A DNA stretch of 64,000 nt from Campylobacter lari subsp. lari (GTDB lineage Bacteria > Campylobacterota > Campylobacteria > Campylobacterales > Campylobacteraceae), in contig NZ_CP053830.1 of assembly GCF_013372185.1 (NCBI RefSeq), positions 1,178,001 to 1,242,000 on the forward strand. The letters are read 5' to 3'. The notes below the pieces were generated by a model. That model searched no databases and was not told where the DNA came from. It worked only from the letters and a program-made list of their open reading frames with translations. Positions 1 through 8,749 of this stretch are shown here, in pieces; the stretch's first letter is position 1; each line of letters opens with the position of its first letter. The translations under genes were made by a program, and so were the position numbers.

Positions 1-1400
1 TTAAAATTTTCAAGTTTTTCAATACTATTTTTAAACCCAATACATAAAATCATACAAATGATAATATAAATTAAAGTTTCATTACTACCACTAATTTGCA
101 CTAAAGATTCTTTCATTCTATGCCATTTTATAGGTAGTTCCACCCAAGTTAAACCAAACATAGCTTTTAAAAGATTTATAGCGCCTTGAAGATTTTCACT
201 TCTAAAAAATATCCACGCAAGGTTAATAAAATTAAAAGTTACAAACCATGCAAATATCTTATATACATTATTTTCTTTAAATTTAGCATTTGGGATTATA
301 AATGTATATATTCTATGAAGCACCATAGCAAGGCCATGTAAAATACCCCATATCACAAAGCCCCAACCAGCTCCATGCCATACTCCACTTACAAAAGCTA
401 CTATAAAAAGATTTCTCAAATTTATAATCTTAGAAACCCTATTACCACCTAAAGGTATATATAAATAATCTTTTAAAAATTTACCTAATGTTATATGCCA
501 TCTTCTCCAAAAATCACTTATATTTAATGCTTTATAAGGAGAATTAAAATTAATAGGGAGTTTTATACTAAAAAATAAAGCTATGCCTATAGCCATATCA
601 CAATATCCACTAAAATCAAAATAAAGTTGAAAAGTATAAGATAAAGAAGTTGCCCAAGCTTCAAAAATATTTAAAGTACCTCCATTTTCAACTATCTTAA
701 ACCCTGCATTAGCCCAAAGCGCAAAAGAATCAGCAATATATACTTTCTTAAATAAACCCATAGAAAATATAAATAATCCTTTAGCTATATTTTCCCAATT
801 AATAAGAATAGAATTATTCCAAAGCATACTCTTAAATTGAGGCATCATTTCTTTATGATGTACTATTGGACCTGCTATAAGTTGAGGAAAAAATGTTATA
901 AACAAAGCATAATCTAAAATATTTATTTTATATGTATTTTCACTTTTTAAACTTTCTATATTTGTTCTTTTATAACAATCTACTAAAAAAGCAATTTGTT
1001 GAAAAGTAAAAAAAGATATAGCTAAAGGTAGTAATATATGCGGCAAAGGAATATTAAAATCTAGTTGGACTATTTGAAAAAATACATTAAAATTTTCTAA
1101 AAGAAAATCAGTGTATTTAAAAAAAGCAAGTAAAGCTAAATTAAAAAACACACCACTATAAAATAACAATTTTACTTTTTTTCTATTAAGTAAAATTAAA
1201 TTTGCAAGATAAAAATTCACACCCATAGAAAGCAATAAAATCAAAACATATTCAACCTTCCAAAAAGCATAAAAAAATAAACTTGCTAAGACTAAAAATA
1301 ATTTTGCGCTTTGAATATAATTAAATTTTTTAAGCATATAAAATATAATTAAAACTATAGGTAAAAATATAAATATAAATTCATAAGAACTAAAAACCAT
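1..1400 (-). CDS. MBOAT family membrane O-acyltransferase (AlgI/DltB type), C-terminus beyond window edge
   Basis: The reverse strand is open from an ATG at 1400 to the left edge, about 466 residues without a stop. The product is strongly hydrophobic with many membrane segments. It carries the MBOAT hallmarks: a PQLIAGPIVHH stretch, a DFWRRWHITLG stretch and a conserved histidine in GVWHGAGWGF. MBOAT proteins of the AlgI/DltB branch move acyl groups, usually acetyl, onto extracellular polysaccharides, often with a periplasmic partner that may lie outside the window. The ATG directly follows the waaF stop codon with no spacer, so the two are co-transcribed and probably translationally coupled. 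That suggests a role in O-acetylating LOS or another surface glycan. This is inference; the acceptor cannot be read from sequence. Confidence 0.85.
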   Translation of the reverse strand, partial: MVFSSYEFIFIFLPIVLIIFYMLKKFNYIQSAKLFLVLASLFFYAFWKVEYVLILLLSMGVNFYLANLILLNRKKVKLLFYSGVFFNLALLAFFKYTDFLLENFNVFFQIVQLDFNIPLPHILLPLAISFFTFQQIAFLVDCYKRTNIESLKSENTYKINILDYALFITFFPQLIAGPIVHHKEMMPQFKSMLWNNSILINWENIAKGLFIFSMGLFKKVYIADSFALWANAGFKIVENGGTLNIFEAWATSLSYTFQLYFDFSGYCDMAIGIALFFSIKLPINFNSPYKALNISDFWRRWHITLGKFLKDYLYIPLGGNRVSKIINLRNLFIVAFVSGVWHGAGWGFVIWGILHGLAMVLHRIYTFIIPNAKFKENNVYKIFAWFVTFNFINLAWIFFRSENLQGAINLLKAMFGLTWVELPIKWHRMKESLVQISGSNETLIYIIICMILCIGFKNSIEKLENF

Positions 1401-2321
1401 TTATACTCCTGAAAAATTTCTTGCTAAATTTACTACCACTTCAGGCTTTAAATCTTTCATGCATTTGTGGTGTTTTAAAGGGCAGACCTTTTGCATACAA
1501 GGCATACAAGCTAAATTTAAATGTGCTATTTTAGCATTTTCTTGCCAAGGCGAGGTTTGACTAAATTTAGTAGAACCAAAAACAGCCACTGTTTTTACCC
1601 CATAAACTGCACCTATATGCATAGGACCACTATCGTTTGTGATGAGTAAATCAAGCATAGATATATTTTTACAAAGAGTAAAAATACTAGTTTTTCCACA
1701 TAAATTCTTAGCTTTTATACCATCATTTAATAATAAATTTTCTATTTCATCGCAAATTTTTTTTTCACTTTCTACGCCAAAAATTAAAATTTTATGGGTA
1801 TGGCTAAATTCTTTTGCAACCCTTGCAAAATAGCTTGCCTCCCATCTTTTCGCACTTCCAAAATGCGCACCTGGATTTATACCTAAAATTTTTTGAGTTG
1901 ATTTTGCTTTTATAGGGAGTTTTAAAGAATTTGAAGCTACTTTAAAATTTAAAGCTTCTTCTATGAAATTTAAGTATTTTAAGACTTGGTGTTCTTCTTT
2001 TAGAATATTTTTATCAAAATAAAATCTTTTTTTTGCTTTGATTAGATTTAAAATAATCTTGCTTGAAAATGCCGAGCGAAACGAAAAAGCTAGATCAAAT
2101 TTACCAAGGTTTTTTCTAGCTTTTAAAATTTGTTTATATCTTTGCTTTTTATTTTCTACTAAAATTTGAGCATTTTCAAAACGTTTAAAAAGCTCTGTGC
2201 TCACAAAAGAACCATAAAAAGTAAATTTAGCTTGGGGATATTTTTCTTTTATAGCATAAATAGCCGCACTAGCCATTACTGCATCGCCAAGCCAAGTGGG
2301 AAGGTTGATAAAAATATTCAT
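1401..2321 (-). CDS. waaF: ADP-heptose:LPS heptosyltransferase II WaaF
   Basis: This GT9 enzyme adds the second L-glycero-D-manno-heptose to the LOS inner core in the cytoplasm. The 306-residue product opens with LPTWLGDAVMASAA, the GT9 donor-site loop. It has LGINPGAHFGSAKRW in the middle and TNDSGPMHIGAVYGVKTVAVFG in the C-terminal domain, all typical of WaaF. A cysteine-rich tail (CMPCMQKVCPLKHHKC) matches the C. jejuni protein as I recall it. The ATG at 2321 faces an intergenic region of only 52 bp shared with the divergent GT2 gene. waaF marks one conserved end of the Campylobacter LOS locus; waaC near 18224 marks the other. Confidence 0.95.
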   Translation of the reverse strand: MNIFINLPTWLGDAVMASAAIYAIKEKYPQAKFTFYGSFVSTELFKRFENAQILVENKKQRYKQILKARKNLGKFDLAFSFRSAFSSKIILNLIKAKKRFYFDKNILKEEHQVLKYLNFIEEALNFKVASNSLKLPIKAKSTQKILGINPGAHFGSAKRWEASYFARVAKEFSHTHKILIFGVESEKKICDEIENLLLNDGIKAKNLCGKTSIFTLCKNISMLDLLITNDSGPMHIGAVYGVKTVAVFGSTKFSQTSPWQENAKIAHLNLACMPCMQKVCPLKHHKCMKDLKPEVVVNLARNFSGV

Positions 2322-2343
2322 GATTTTCCTTAAAAATAAAAGC

Positions 2344-2349
2344 TATAAT
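2344..2349 (+). promoter_or_regulatory. Putative -10 box for the GT2 gene at 2374
   Basis: A TATAAT lies 24 bp before the ATG at 2374. The surrounding 22 bp (2344-2365) match 10654-10675 upstream of the pyruvyltransferase-family gene at 21 of 22 positions, so this promoter may have been copied from there. Confidence 0.45.
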
Positions 2350-2354
2350 TATAT

Positions 2355-2718
2355 CAAAAAATAAAGAGCTAATATGAGTCAAATTTCCATCATACTACCA
2401 ACTTATAATGTAGAAAAATATATTGCTAGAGCATTAGAAAGTTGTATAAATCAAACTTTTAAAGATATAGAAATCATTGTAGTAGATGATTGTGGCAATG
2501 ATAAAAGTATAGATATAGCTAAAGAATATGCTAGCAAAGATAATAGAATAAAAATCATACATAATGAAGAGAATTTAGGAACCTTTGCTAGTAGAAATAT
2601 AGGTGTATTAAATTCAAGTTCACCCTATATAATGTTTTTAGATCCTGATGATTATTTAGAGCTTAATGCTTGTGAGCTTGGGTTTGAAAAAATCAAAAAT
2701 GTAGATATGGTAGTGTTT
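2355..2718 (+). repeat. 364-bp direct repeat, copy 1 (5' part of a GT2 gene)
   Basis: Read base by base, 2355-2718 equals 11575-11938 with one difference (g at 2709, a at 11929). The offset is 9220 bp. The repeat starts 19 bp before the start codon and covers the N-terminal catalytic half of the glycosyltransferase. Beyond 2718 the two genes are unrelated at DNA level. Confidence 0.97.
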
Positions 2719-3180
2719 GATGCGTATGTACATAGGGTGAAATTTAAGAAATTTTATAGGTTTAAACAAGATGAGTTTTTTAGTAAAGATGATTTTTTGA
2801 AATTTTTACTTAAGCAAAAACATTTTTGTTGGAGTGTTTGGGCAAAAGTATATAGGAAAAATTTGATTTTAAAAAGTTTTGAATATGTTGATTTCAAAGA
2901 AAGGCTTTGCTATGGGGAGGATGTGCTTTTTAACTATATAAATTTTATGTTGAGTGAAAGTTTTTTTATATCAAAAGAATGTATATACCGCTATGAATTT
3001 AATGAAAATGGTAGATATGAAAACAAAAATAAAGAAATTTTATGGCAAAATTACGAGCATAAAAAGCAAAGTTTAAAACACATTAGAAAATTAGCTAATA
3101 TTTTTTCATATAAGCATTTTAATGAAAAAATATTAGAAGTTTTAGAGAAAGAAATTTTAGGGTTAGAGAGTAGAATTTAA
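2374..3180 (+). CDS. Family 2 glycosyltransferase, first of two genes sharing an identical N-terminal half
   Basis: The 268-residue product has a GT-A fold start: IILPTYNVEKY near residue 6, VVDDCGN near 38 and the metal-binding FLDPDDYLE near 90. Its first 115 or so residues are the same as those of the gene at 11594 except for one substitution (Met/Ile). The C-terminal half, which usually sets acceptor specificity, is different. The gene points against waaF and the leg operon around it, and its stop overlaps the end of legF by 3 bp on the opposite strand. It is probably an LOS outer-core transferase. Sugar and linkage are unknown. Confidence 0.85.
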   Translation: MSQISIILPTYNVEKYIARALESCINQTFKDIEIIVVDDCGNDKSIDIAKEYASKDNRIKIIHNEENLGTFASRNIGVLNSSSPYIMFLDPDDYLELNACELGFEKIKNVDMVVFDAYVHRVKFKKFYRFKQDEFFSKDDFLKFLLKQKHFCWSVWAKVYRKNLILKSFEYVDFKERLCYGEDVLFNYINFMLSESFFISKECIYRYEFNENGRYENKNKEILWQNYEHKKQSLKHIRKLANIFSYKHFNEKILEVLEKEILGLESRI

Positions 3181-3893
3181 ATATACTCACTTTTTAACAA
3201 CAAACTAGCCATTTTAAAATCATAATCCGTATCAATATCTATAGAATAAATAGACTCCATTTTATAAGCAAAACTATTTGGCATAAAAAAACCTTTATAC
3301 TGCATAAATTCTTTTATTTTTGCTATATAAATAGCACCATTAAGTCTGTAATATTTCTCTAAATCTTGCGAGCGTAAATTTTTAATCTCTGAAGGTAAAA
3401 ATAAATCCATAGCACCATTTTCTGGTATGGTGTTGCTCCAAAGAGGAGAATGTTCACACTCACAAACACTAATTACAGAATTAGCTTTTTTCTTAAAAAA
3501 TAAATCCAATGCCTCATCAATATGTTTATTATTTCTCAAAGGACTTGTAGGTTGCAACAAAACAATATGTTTAAAACTGATATTTTTATTAGCATAAAAA
3601 TCAATAATATTTTTTATAACATCAAAAGAAGATGATGTATCATCTGATAAAGATCTATCTCTTAAATAAGGCACTTGCGCTCCATATTGCATTGCTATTC
3701 TTGCATATTCTTGAGAATCTGTGCTAACTATAACATTTTTTATATATTTAGACTTTAAAGCAGCTTCAATACTCCATGCAATTAAAGGCTTGTTTTTTAA
3801 AATTTTAATGTTTTTGTGAACAAGACGCTTACTTCCACTACGTGCAGGAATGATAGCCAAAATATTATTTAAACTATTCTTAATTGTTTGCAT
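3177..3893 (-). CDS. legF: CMP-legionaminic acid synthetase LegF (PtmB-like N-acylneuraminate cytidylyltransferase)
   Basis: The enzyme activates a nonulosonic acid with CTP to give the CMP-sugar donor. The sequence has the family's nucleotide-binding start IIPARSGSKRLVHKNI and, further on, LLQPTSPLRNNKHIDEAL. Neighbouring leg genes make legionaminic acid a better guess than sialic or pseudaminic acid. I chose the ATG at 3893 (238 residues): AAGG lies about nine bases before it, and it puts the nucleotide-binding motif close to the N-terminus. A longer version starting with TTG at 3920 is possible but has no such support. The chosen start lies inside the last codons of ptmE, so the genes are coupled. 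It is the last gene of the operon. Confidence 0.88.
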   Translation of the reverse strand: MQTIKNSLNNILAIIPARSGSKRLVHKNIKILKNKPLIAWSIEAALKSKYIKNVIVSTDSQEYARIAMQYGAQVPYLRDRSLSDDTSSSFDVIKNIIDFYANKNISFKHIVLLQPTSPLRNNKHIDEALDLFFKKKANSVISVCECEHSPLWSNTIPENGAMDLFLPSEIKNLRSQDLEKYYRLNGAIYIAKIKEFMQYKGFFMPNSFAYKMESIYSIDIDTDYDFKMASLLLKSEYI

Positions 3894-4911
3894 CAATAAT
3901 CGCCTTTTCGTATTCTTCAAGCCTTCCTATATCAATCCAATAATCTTGCAATATATAAGAATTTATTTTTAATTTTTTATCCAACAATCGCTTAATCAAA
4001 TTAGGCATATCCAAATACATATCTTTTTTAATATACTTTAAAACTTCTGGTTCTAGCACATAAATTCCAGCACTAACTAAAAATTTCTGCACAGGTTTTT
4101 CTTCTATATCTTTTATGTTTTTATTAGAAATTTTTACAACACCATAAGGAATTTGATGCTCAAATTCTCTAAGTACCACACTCATCACTGCTTTACTTTT
4201 TTTATGTTCTTGAACAAGTTGATCAAAATCAAGCTTAGTTAAAATATCTCCATTCATAACAATAAATGAATTTTTCATATCTTTTATCAAAGACAAAGCT
4301 CCAGCGGTACCAAGCTTTTGTTCTTCTTTAATATAAGAAATTTCAACACCCCAGCTTTTGCCTTCTTGAAAATAATCACAAATAACTTCTTTTTTATAAT
4401 TTACACAAAATATAAATTTTTTGAAACCTTGCTCTTTGAAATTTAAAACAATATTTTCAAGTATGGGCTTTTTACCTATTTTTAACATAGGTTTTGGAGT
4501 ATTTTTAGTAAGTTCACCCAATCTACTTCCAAGACCTCCAACCATTAGTACTACTTCATTTTCAAAACTTTTTTCTTTAAGAATTGAAGCGATGGATTTT
4601 ATAGCTATGACTTCATTTTCACTATTTAAGACAGGAAAATCATAAATATCAGTTTGACTAGCTAATTTTAAAAGCTCTTCTTTGCTTGTATTTTCTTTAA
4701 TAGTTAGCGAATTCTTAGTATAAATTGTTTCTATGCTATCTTCAAGCTTTTTGCCATTTAACAAAGCCCTTCTAATATTAGAATCACTAATTACACCTAA
4801 AAATTTATCATTTTCTACCACCAAAGCTATTCTAACACGCTCACTACCTATAATCTTTAAAGCTTCTTGTATGCTTGCATTTTTAGCAAGTTTTAATTTT
4901 TCAATACTCAT
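3880..4911 (-). CDS. ptmE: CBS-domain nucleotidyltransferase PtmE (GDP-amino-sugar synthesis for legionaminic acid)
   Basis: The 343-residue protein has two CBS motifs in its first 115 or so residues. A sugar-phosphate nucleotidyltransferase domain follows, starting VVLMVGGLGSRLGELTKNTP with the expected GGxGxRL pattern and lysine. In C. jejuni, PtmE supplies the GDP-activated glucosamine-type precursor of the legionaminic acid pathway, which unusually uses GDP- rather than UDP-linked sugars. Domain order and position between legG and legF match that system. Its end overlaps legF by 14 bp, and its start overlaps the end of legG by 4 bp. The CBS pair may bind an adenine nucleotide for regulation; that is a family property, not seen here. 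Confidence 0.87.
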   Translation of the reverse strand: MSIEKLKLAKNASIQEALKIIGSERVRIALVVENDKFLGVISDSNIRRALLNGKKLEDSIETIYTKNSLTIKENTSKEELLKLASQTDIYDFPVLNSENEVIAIKSIASILKEKSFENEVVLMVGGLGSRLGELTKNTPKPMLKIGKKPILENIVLNFKEQGFKKFIFCVNYKKEVICDYFQEGKSWGVEISYIKEEQKLGTAGALSLIKDMKNSFIVMNGDILTKLDFDQLVQEHKKSKAVMSVVLREFEHQIPYGVVKISNKNIKDIEEKPVQKFLVSAGIYVLEPEVLKYIKKDMYLDMPNLIKRLLDKKLKINSYILQDYWIDIGRLEEYEKAIIDANN

Positions 4912-6065
4912 TGCATATCCACAAATTTTTTATATAAAATTTTTTCCAAAGAAATATTTTTTAAAATATCCTTTATCATTAGACTTGTATTTTTACCTTC
5001 ACACTCAAAAGGATTAATGAAATTTTCTAGCTTATCTTGATATTCTTTGGTATTAGCATACAAAAACGCTTGTTTTAAATGATAAATATCACAATTTATA
5101 ATATTATCAGCAAAAATTCTTCCTTCTTGTCTGTTGCCTATATTAATACAAGGAATTCTTAAAAAAGGGCTTTCGCAAATTCCACTAGAGCTATTTCCTA
5201 TAAGCATATTTACTATTTTCATTAAACTTAAGTATCTTTTAGAGCCCAAATTATCAAATAACTTTGCCTTATGAGATTGTTTTATACAATACTCATTTAA
5301 AAGCTCATTAATATATAAACCATTCTCATCAGCATTTGCTTTCGTAAAAATTAAAGTAGAATTTTCCAAACTATCTAAAAATTCAAGTAATAATTTTATT
5401 TCTTTTTTAACACTTGATTTTTGTATCGTTTGAGGATGATAAGTTATTAAATATATATTTTCATCAAATATCAAGTTCAATTCTTTTTGCAAATCTTCCT
5501 TGCTTAAAAAAATCATATTCTTGATATTTTCTCCACCTAAAGAACCTACTTTAAAAACTCTATCTTCACTTTCTCCAAGTTGTAAAATCCTATTTGCATA
5601 AGTTTGAGTGCTAACAAAATGCAAATGCGCCATTTTACTAATAGCATGCCTAATGCTATCATCAATAGCTCCCAAAGTAAGCTCTCCTCCGCAAAGATGT
5701 GCTAAGGGAATTTGCATAAGCAAACAAGTACTAGCACAAGAGAGCATTTCATATCTATCGCCCAATATCACTACAACATCAGGTTTTAATTCTTCAAAAG
5801 CTTCACAAAGTGAAATTTGCAAAAGCCCCATACTTTTACAAATACCTACACTATTATTACTATTAAGCAAAATGGGAATTTTTTTATCTATTTTAAATTC
5901 CTTTTCAATTTCTTGATAAGTAAAACCAAAATCTTGACTTAAATGAGCTGCTGTAACAATAAGCTGCAAAGTTAATTCATTATCTTGTTCAATGTATTTG
6001 CATAAATTTCTTAACAAATACCACTCAGCCCTAGTACCACTAATAACACAAATTTTTCTACTCAT
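4908..6065 (-). CDS. legG: UDP/GDP-sugar 2-epimerase (hydrolysing) LegG (NeuC family)
   Basis: The enzyme hydrolyses the nucleotide from a diacetamido sugar and inverts C2, giving the free mannose-type precursor of legionaminic acid. The 385-residue protein starts ICVISGTRAEWYLLRNL, the NeuC/WecB start. It contains VVILGDRYEMLSCASTCL and, towards the end, IGNSSSGICESPFLRIPCINIG with residues of the nucleotide-binding site. The ATG at 6065 is preferred over a TTG one codon upstream. It overlaps the legI stop by 8 bp. In the C. jejuni pathway the substrate is GDP-linked; the presence of ptmE in the same operon supports GDP here. Confidence 0.9.
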   Translation of the reverse strand: MSRKICVISGTRAEWYLLRNLCKYIEQDNELTLQLIVTAAHLSQDFGFTYQEIEKEFKIDKKIPILLNSNNSVGICKSMGLLQISLCEAFEELKPDVVVILGDRYEMLSCASTCLLMQIPLAHLCGGELTLGAIDDSIRHAISKMAHLHFVSTQTYANRILQLGESEDRVFKVGSLGGENIKNMIFLSKEDLQKELNLIFDENIYLITYHPQTIQKSSVKKEIKLLLEFLDSLENSTLIFTKANADENGLYINELLNEYCIKQSHKAKLFDNLGSKRYLSLMKIVNMLIGNSSSGICESPFLRIPCINIGNRQEGRIFADNIINCDIYHLKQAFLYANTKEYQDKLENFINPFECEGKNTSLMIKDILKNISLEKILYKKFVDMQ

Positions 6066-7068
6066 CAATTAACTCATCTTCAATATAATCTCTACTAGCA
6101 ATTTTACCTAAATATTTATCATATTTCATAGCACAAATTCCATCCCCTGGTCGCTTTGTGGTAAGATTTTCTTCACTAAAACATTCGCCCTTTTTTATAA
6201 CTTTTTTAGCTACAAGAGATTTTCTAGCAATGGCTTTGTTTTTACTTTCACTTTTGCTTGGAATTTTAACACCATCTCCAAAAGCTTGTTCTAACCCTCT
6301 TATAGCTTTCACCATAGCTTTTAATTCTTCAGGTTCTAAGGATGCTTGATGATCAGGCCCTTGCATACTTTTATCTAAAGTAAAGTGTTTTTCTATCACG
6401 CAAGCTCCCATAGCTACAGCTGCTATAGGTATAGTTATACCCAAAGTGTGATCAGAATATCCTACGGGCAAGCAAAAGGCTTTTTTTAAAGTTTGCATAG
6501 CCCTTAAATTTACATCTTCAAAAGGTGTGGGGTATTCAGTGTTACAATGTAAAATGATGATTTTATCTCTTTGAGTGCCATTTTGCACCAAAATATTTAA
6601 AGCTTTTTCAATCTCACCTAAAGTGGCCATTCCTGTCGATAAGATGATATTTTTATTAAAACTAGCAATTTTTTTCAAGTAAGGAAGGTTAGTTAATTCT
6701 CCACTTGGAATTTTAAAAATTTCTATATCAAATTTTATAAGTAAATCAATACTTTCTAAATCAAAAGCAGTGGAAAGAAATTTAATATTAAATTTTTTAC
6801 AATGTTCTATTAAAATTTCATGATCTTGTTTGGAAAGTTCTAGTTTTTTAACCATATCAAGCTGGCTTTGATTTTCATCGGTAGCTTGGAGTTGATACTC
6901 TGCTTTTTTGGCATTTTTACTTATACAATTTTCAGCTACAAAAGTTTGAAATTTTACAAAATCAGCCCCAGCTTCACTAGCTACTTCTATAAGCTTTTTA
7001 GCTAAATTTATATCACCATTATGATTAACTCCAGCTTCTGCTATGATTAAGGTTTTATTGTATTTCAT
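6058..7068 (-). CDS. legI: N,N'-diacetyllegionaminic acid synthase LegI (NeuB family)
   Basis: The enzyme condenses the six-carbon precursor with phosphoenolpyruvate to form the nine-carbon sugar. The 336-residue protein has the NeuB barrel start IIAEAGVNHNGDINLAKKLI, then KFQTF, GYSDHTLG and CVIEKHFTLDKSMQGPDH. A C-terminal SAF (antifreeze-like) domain begins near residue 280 (ARKSLVAKKVIKKGE). Family length is normal. Neighbouring legG and legF place it on the legionaminic rather than the sialic or pseudaminic branch. The ATG lies inside the end of ptmG (14 bp overlap). Confidence 0.92.
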   Translation of the reverse strand: MKYNKTLIIAEAGVNHNGDINLAKKLIEVASEAGADFVKFQTFVAENCISKNAKKAEYQLQATDENQSQLDMVKKLELSKQDHEILIEHCKKFNIKFLSTAFDLESIDLLIKFDIEIFKIPSGELTNLPYLKKIASFNKNIILSTGMATLGEIEKALNILVQNGTQRDKIIILHCNTEYPTPFEDVNLRAMQTLKKAFCLPVGYSDHTLGITIPIAAVAMGACVIEKHFTLDKSMQGPDHQASLEPEELKAMVKAIRGLEQAFGDGVKIPSKSESKNKAIARKSLVAKKVIKKGECFSEENLTTKRPGDGICAMKYDKYLGKIASRDYIEDELIDE

Positions 7069-8179
7069 TTTTTAATTTATATTCTCCAAATTCATTCTTA
7101 TAAAATAGCTCTTTATTATAATGCCTTTCTACTATACTCCAAAATTTAGATTTTGAAATACCTAAAAAATTACAAAAATCTTCTATACATTTATTATCCA
7201 AATTATGATCTTTTTGTTTTACTATTTTTACGGCTTCATCTCTGCTTAAAAGTCCATATCTTACAAATCTAGCCGCATAATCACTAGCCATAGCATGGCC
7301 AAATTTTGGGTATTTCATCCATGGATGAATTAAATAAGCAATACTATCAACTTGATCAAAATTTTCAGCACAATGCTTCCTGTCCCATTCTCCATTTAAA
7401 TCACTAAACCCTCTATTTTTAGCAAAAACATAATTAGAATAAGAATTCCACTTAACAAAATAACTCAAGTATATAGGATGAAGATTACCTATATCGTCTT
7501 TTTGTGGTTCAAAAAACAATTGCAAATTCTCTTCCTTTATTTCATCATCTATAAATTCATTAATATCCAAATCACTCGCTACCCCATTTAAAAAAATACC
7601 ACTTGCATCAGGAGTTTCGATGTTGTCATTCCCGCCATATTCATATGAAATATTTTCCCCATAGACAAGCAGAGGTGTGTTAAACTTCAAAGCCATAGCA
7701 AAAGGGTAAGAGTAGATTAATCTATCTATAAACCAGGTGGGTTTTCCATACTTTTCAAAGGTTTTCAGCATAACTTTTTTTTGAGTTTTTATATCAGGTT
7801 TTAAACTAATAAGATGACAACCAAATTCTTCAGAAATATTTTTTAAATTTTTCTTCCCAGCTTCAGTCATAGTAAAATTATCTTCTACACTAAATAAAAT
7901 AGGATTCATTCCTAGTTTTTCTTTCATAATATGTACTTGAAAATGAGAATCTTTGCCCCCACTTACCGCAATAGCACAATCATACTCATACTTACCATTC
8001 ATTCTTCTATATTTATCACAAAGTTTTTCTAATTCTTTAAACCTAGCTTCATAATCAATATTTTCTTTATTTTTATGATTTACACAAGCTGAACAAATAT
8101 TTTTGCCATTTTTATCTTTACTAAATTTTATCCCTGGTCTCGTATCTGGCATTACGCAATAATCACAATATTTCATCAT
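7055..8179 (-). CDS. ptmG: PseA/PtmG-like N-acetyl sugar amidotransferase
   Basis: This 374-residue protein belongs to the PP-loop amidotransferase group that includes PseA and PtmG, which turn an acetamido group of pseudaminic or legionaminic acid into an acetamidino group. It shows an N-terminal cysteine pair (CDYC) and CSAC for a metal, then the PP-loop AIAVSGGKDSHFQVH. In C. jejuni the homologue ptmG sits among the legionaminic genes, which is why I use that symbol. A glutaminase partner such as a HisH-like subunit is not in the window. Two ATG codons occur in tandem at 8179 and 8176; the first overlaps the legH stop in a TAATG arrangement after AAAGGAG. Confidence 0.8.
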   Translation of the reverse strand: MMKYCDYCVMPDTRPGIKFSKDKNGKNICSACVNHKNKENIDYEARFKELEKLCDKYRRMNGKYEYDCAIAVSGGKDSHFQVHIMKEKLGMNPILFSVEDNFTMTEAGKKNLKNISEEFGCHLISLKPDIKTQKKVMLKTFEKYGKPTWFIDRLIYSYPFAMALKFNTPLLVYGENISYEYGGNDNIETPDASGIFLNGVASDLDINEFIDDEIKEENLQLFFEPQKDDIGNLHPIYLSYFVKWNSYSNYVFAKNRGFSDLNGEWDRKHCAENFDQVDSIAYLIHPWMKYPKFGHAMASDYAARFVRYGLLSRDEAVKIVKQKDHNLDNKCIEDFCNFLGISKSKFWSIVERHYNKELFYKNEFGEYKLKNEIQ

Positions 8180-8742
8180 TATACTCCTTTCATATATACT
8201 ATACTATCTTCGCCTAAAATACTACCATGTTTTAAATGAGTATTTGACCCTAAAAAACTATGCTGCTTTATCAAACAACCCCCATTAACAACACTAGCTG
8301 TACTAATATGACAAAAATTTTCAATTACGGTATCATGTTCAACCAATGCCTTTGAATTTATTATACAACCTTTACCTATCTTGACATTTGTATTTACCAA
8401 GGCATGATGCATTATTATACTTGCCTCATCAATAAAAGATCTTTTTGACACATGAGCAAGCGGCGAAATAATAGTTGGCAATCTAAAACCTATAGTTTTT
8501 AACTTATCATAAATTTGCACTCTCGGCAATGAAGTTTTAATTTGTCCAATACCAATTAAGGCATATTTATATTCTTTAAATAATTTTTTTAAATCATCAT
8601 CATTCCCAAGCAATGGATAATACGCACTTTCTATATCATTATCCACAAAACCAGCAATTTCAAATTTACCTTCAAGCTCTATAACATCCATACATGCTCT
8701 TGCATGTCCTCCAGCTCCAATAATGATTATTTTTTCTTTCAC
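8179..8742 (-). CDS. legH: NeuD/PglD-family sugar N-acetyltransferase (LegH), shortened C-terminus
   Basis: It would acetylate the 4-amino group of the GDP-linked bacillosamine-like intermediate. The N-terminal half has a Rossmann-like start IIIIGAGGHARACMDVIE. The C-terminal half is a left-handed beta helix of hexapeptide repeats with VEHDTVIENFCHIS, where the histidine aligns with the catalytic base of PglD. The start is GTG at 8742 with AGGA five bases upstream. At 187 residues it stops about 15-20 residues before the usual GVPAK-type end, finishing YMKGV. The bases for that ending also form the AAAGGAG ribosome site of the next gene. It may still be active, because the catalytic residues lie earlier. 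Confidence 0.82.
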   Translation of the reverse strand: MKEKIIIIGAGGHARACMDVIELEGKFEIAGFVDNDIESAYYPLLGNDDDLKKLFKEYKYALIGIGQIKTSLPRVQIYDKLKTIGFRLPTIISPLAHVSKRSFIDEASIIMHHALVNTNVKIGKGCIINSKALVEHDTVIENFCHISTASVVNGGCLIKQHSFLGSNTHLKHGSILGEDSIVYMKGV

Positions 8743-8749
8743 AAAAATC

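Noticed and set aside
3894-3920. Longer LegF starting at TTG 3920
   Set aside because: It gives a 41-bp overlap with ptmE and nine extra basic residues; the ATG at 3893 has AAGG at a good distance.
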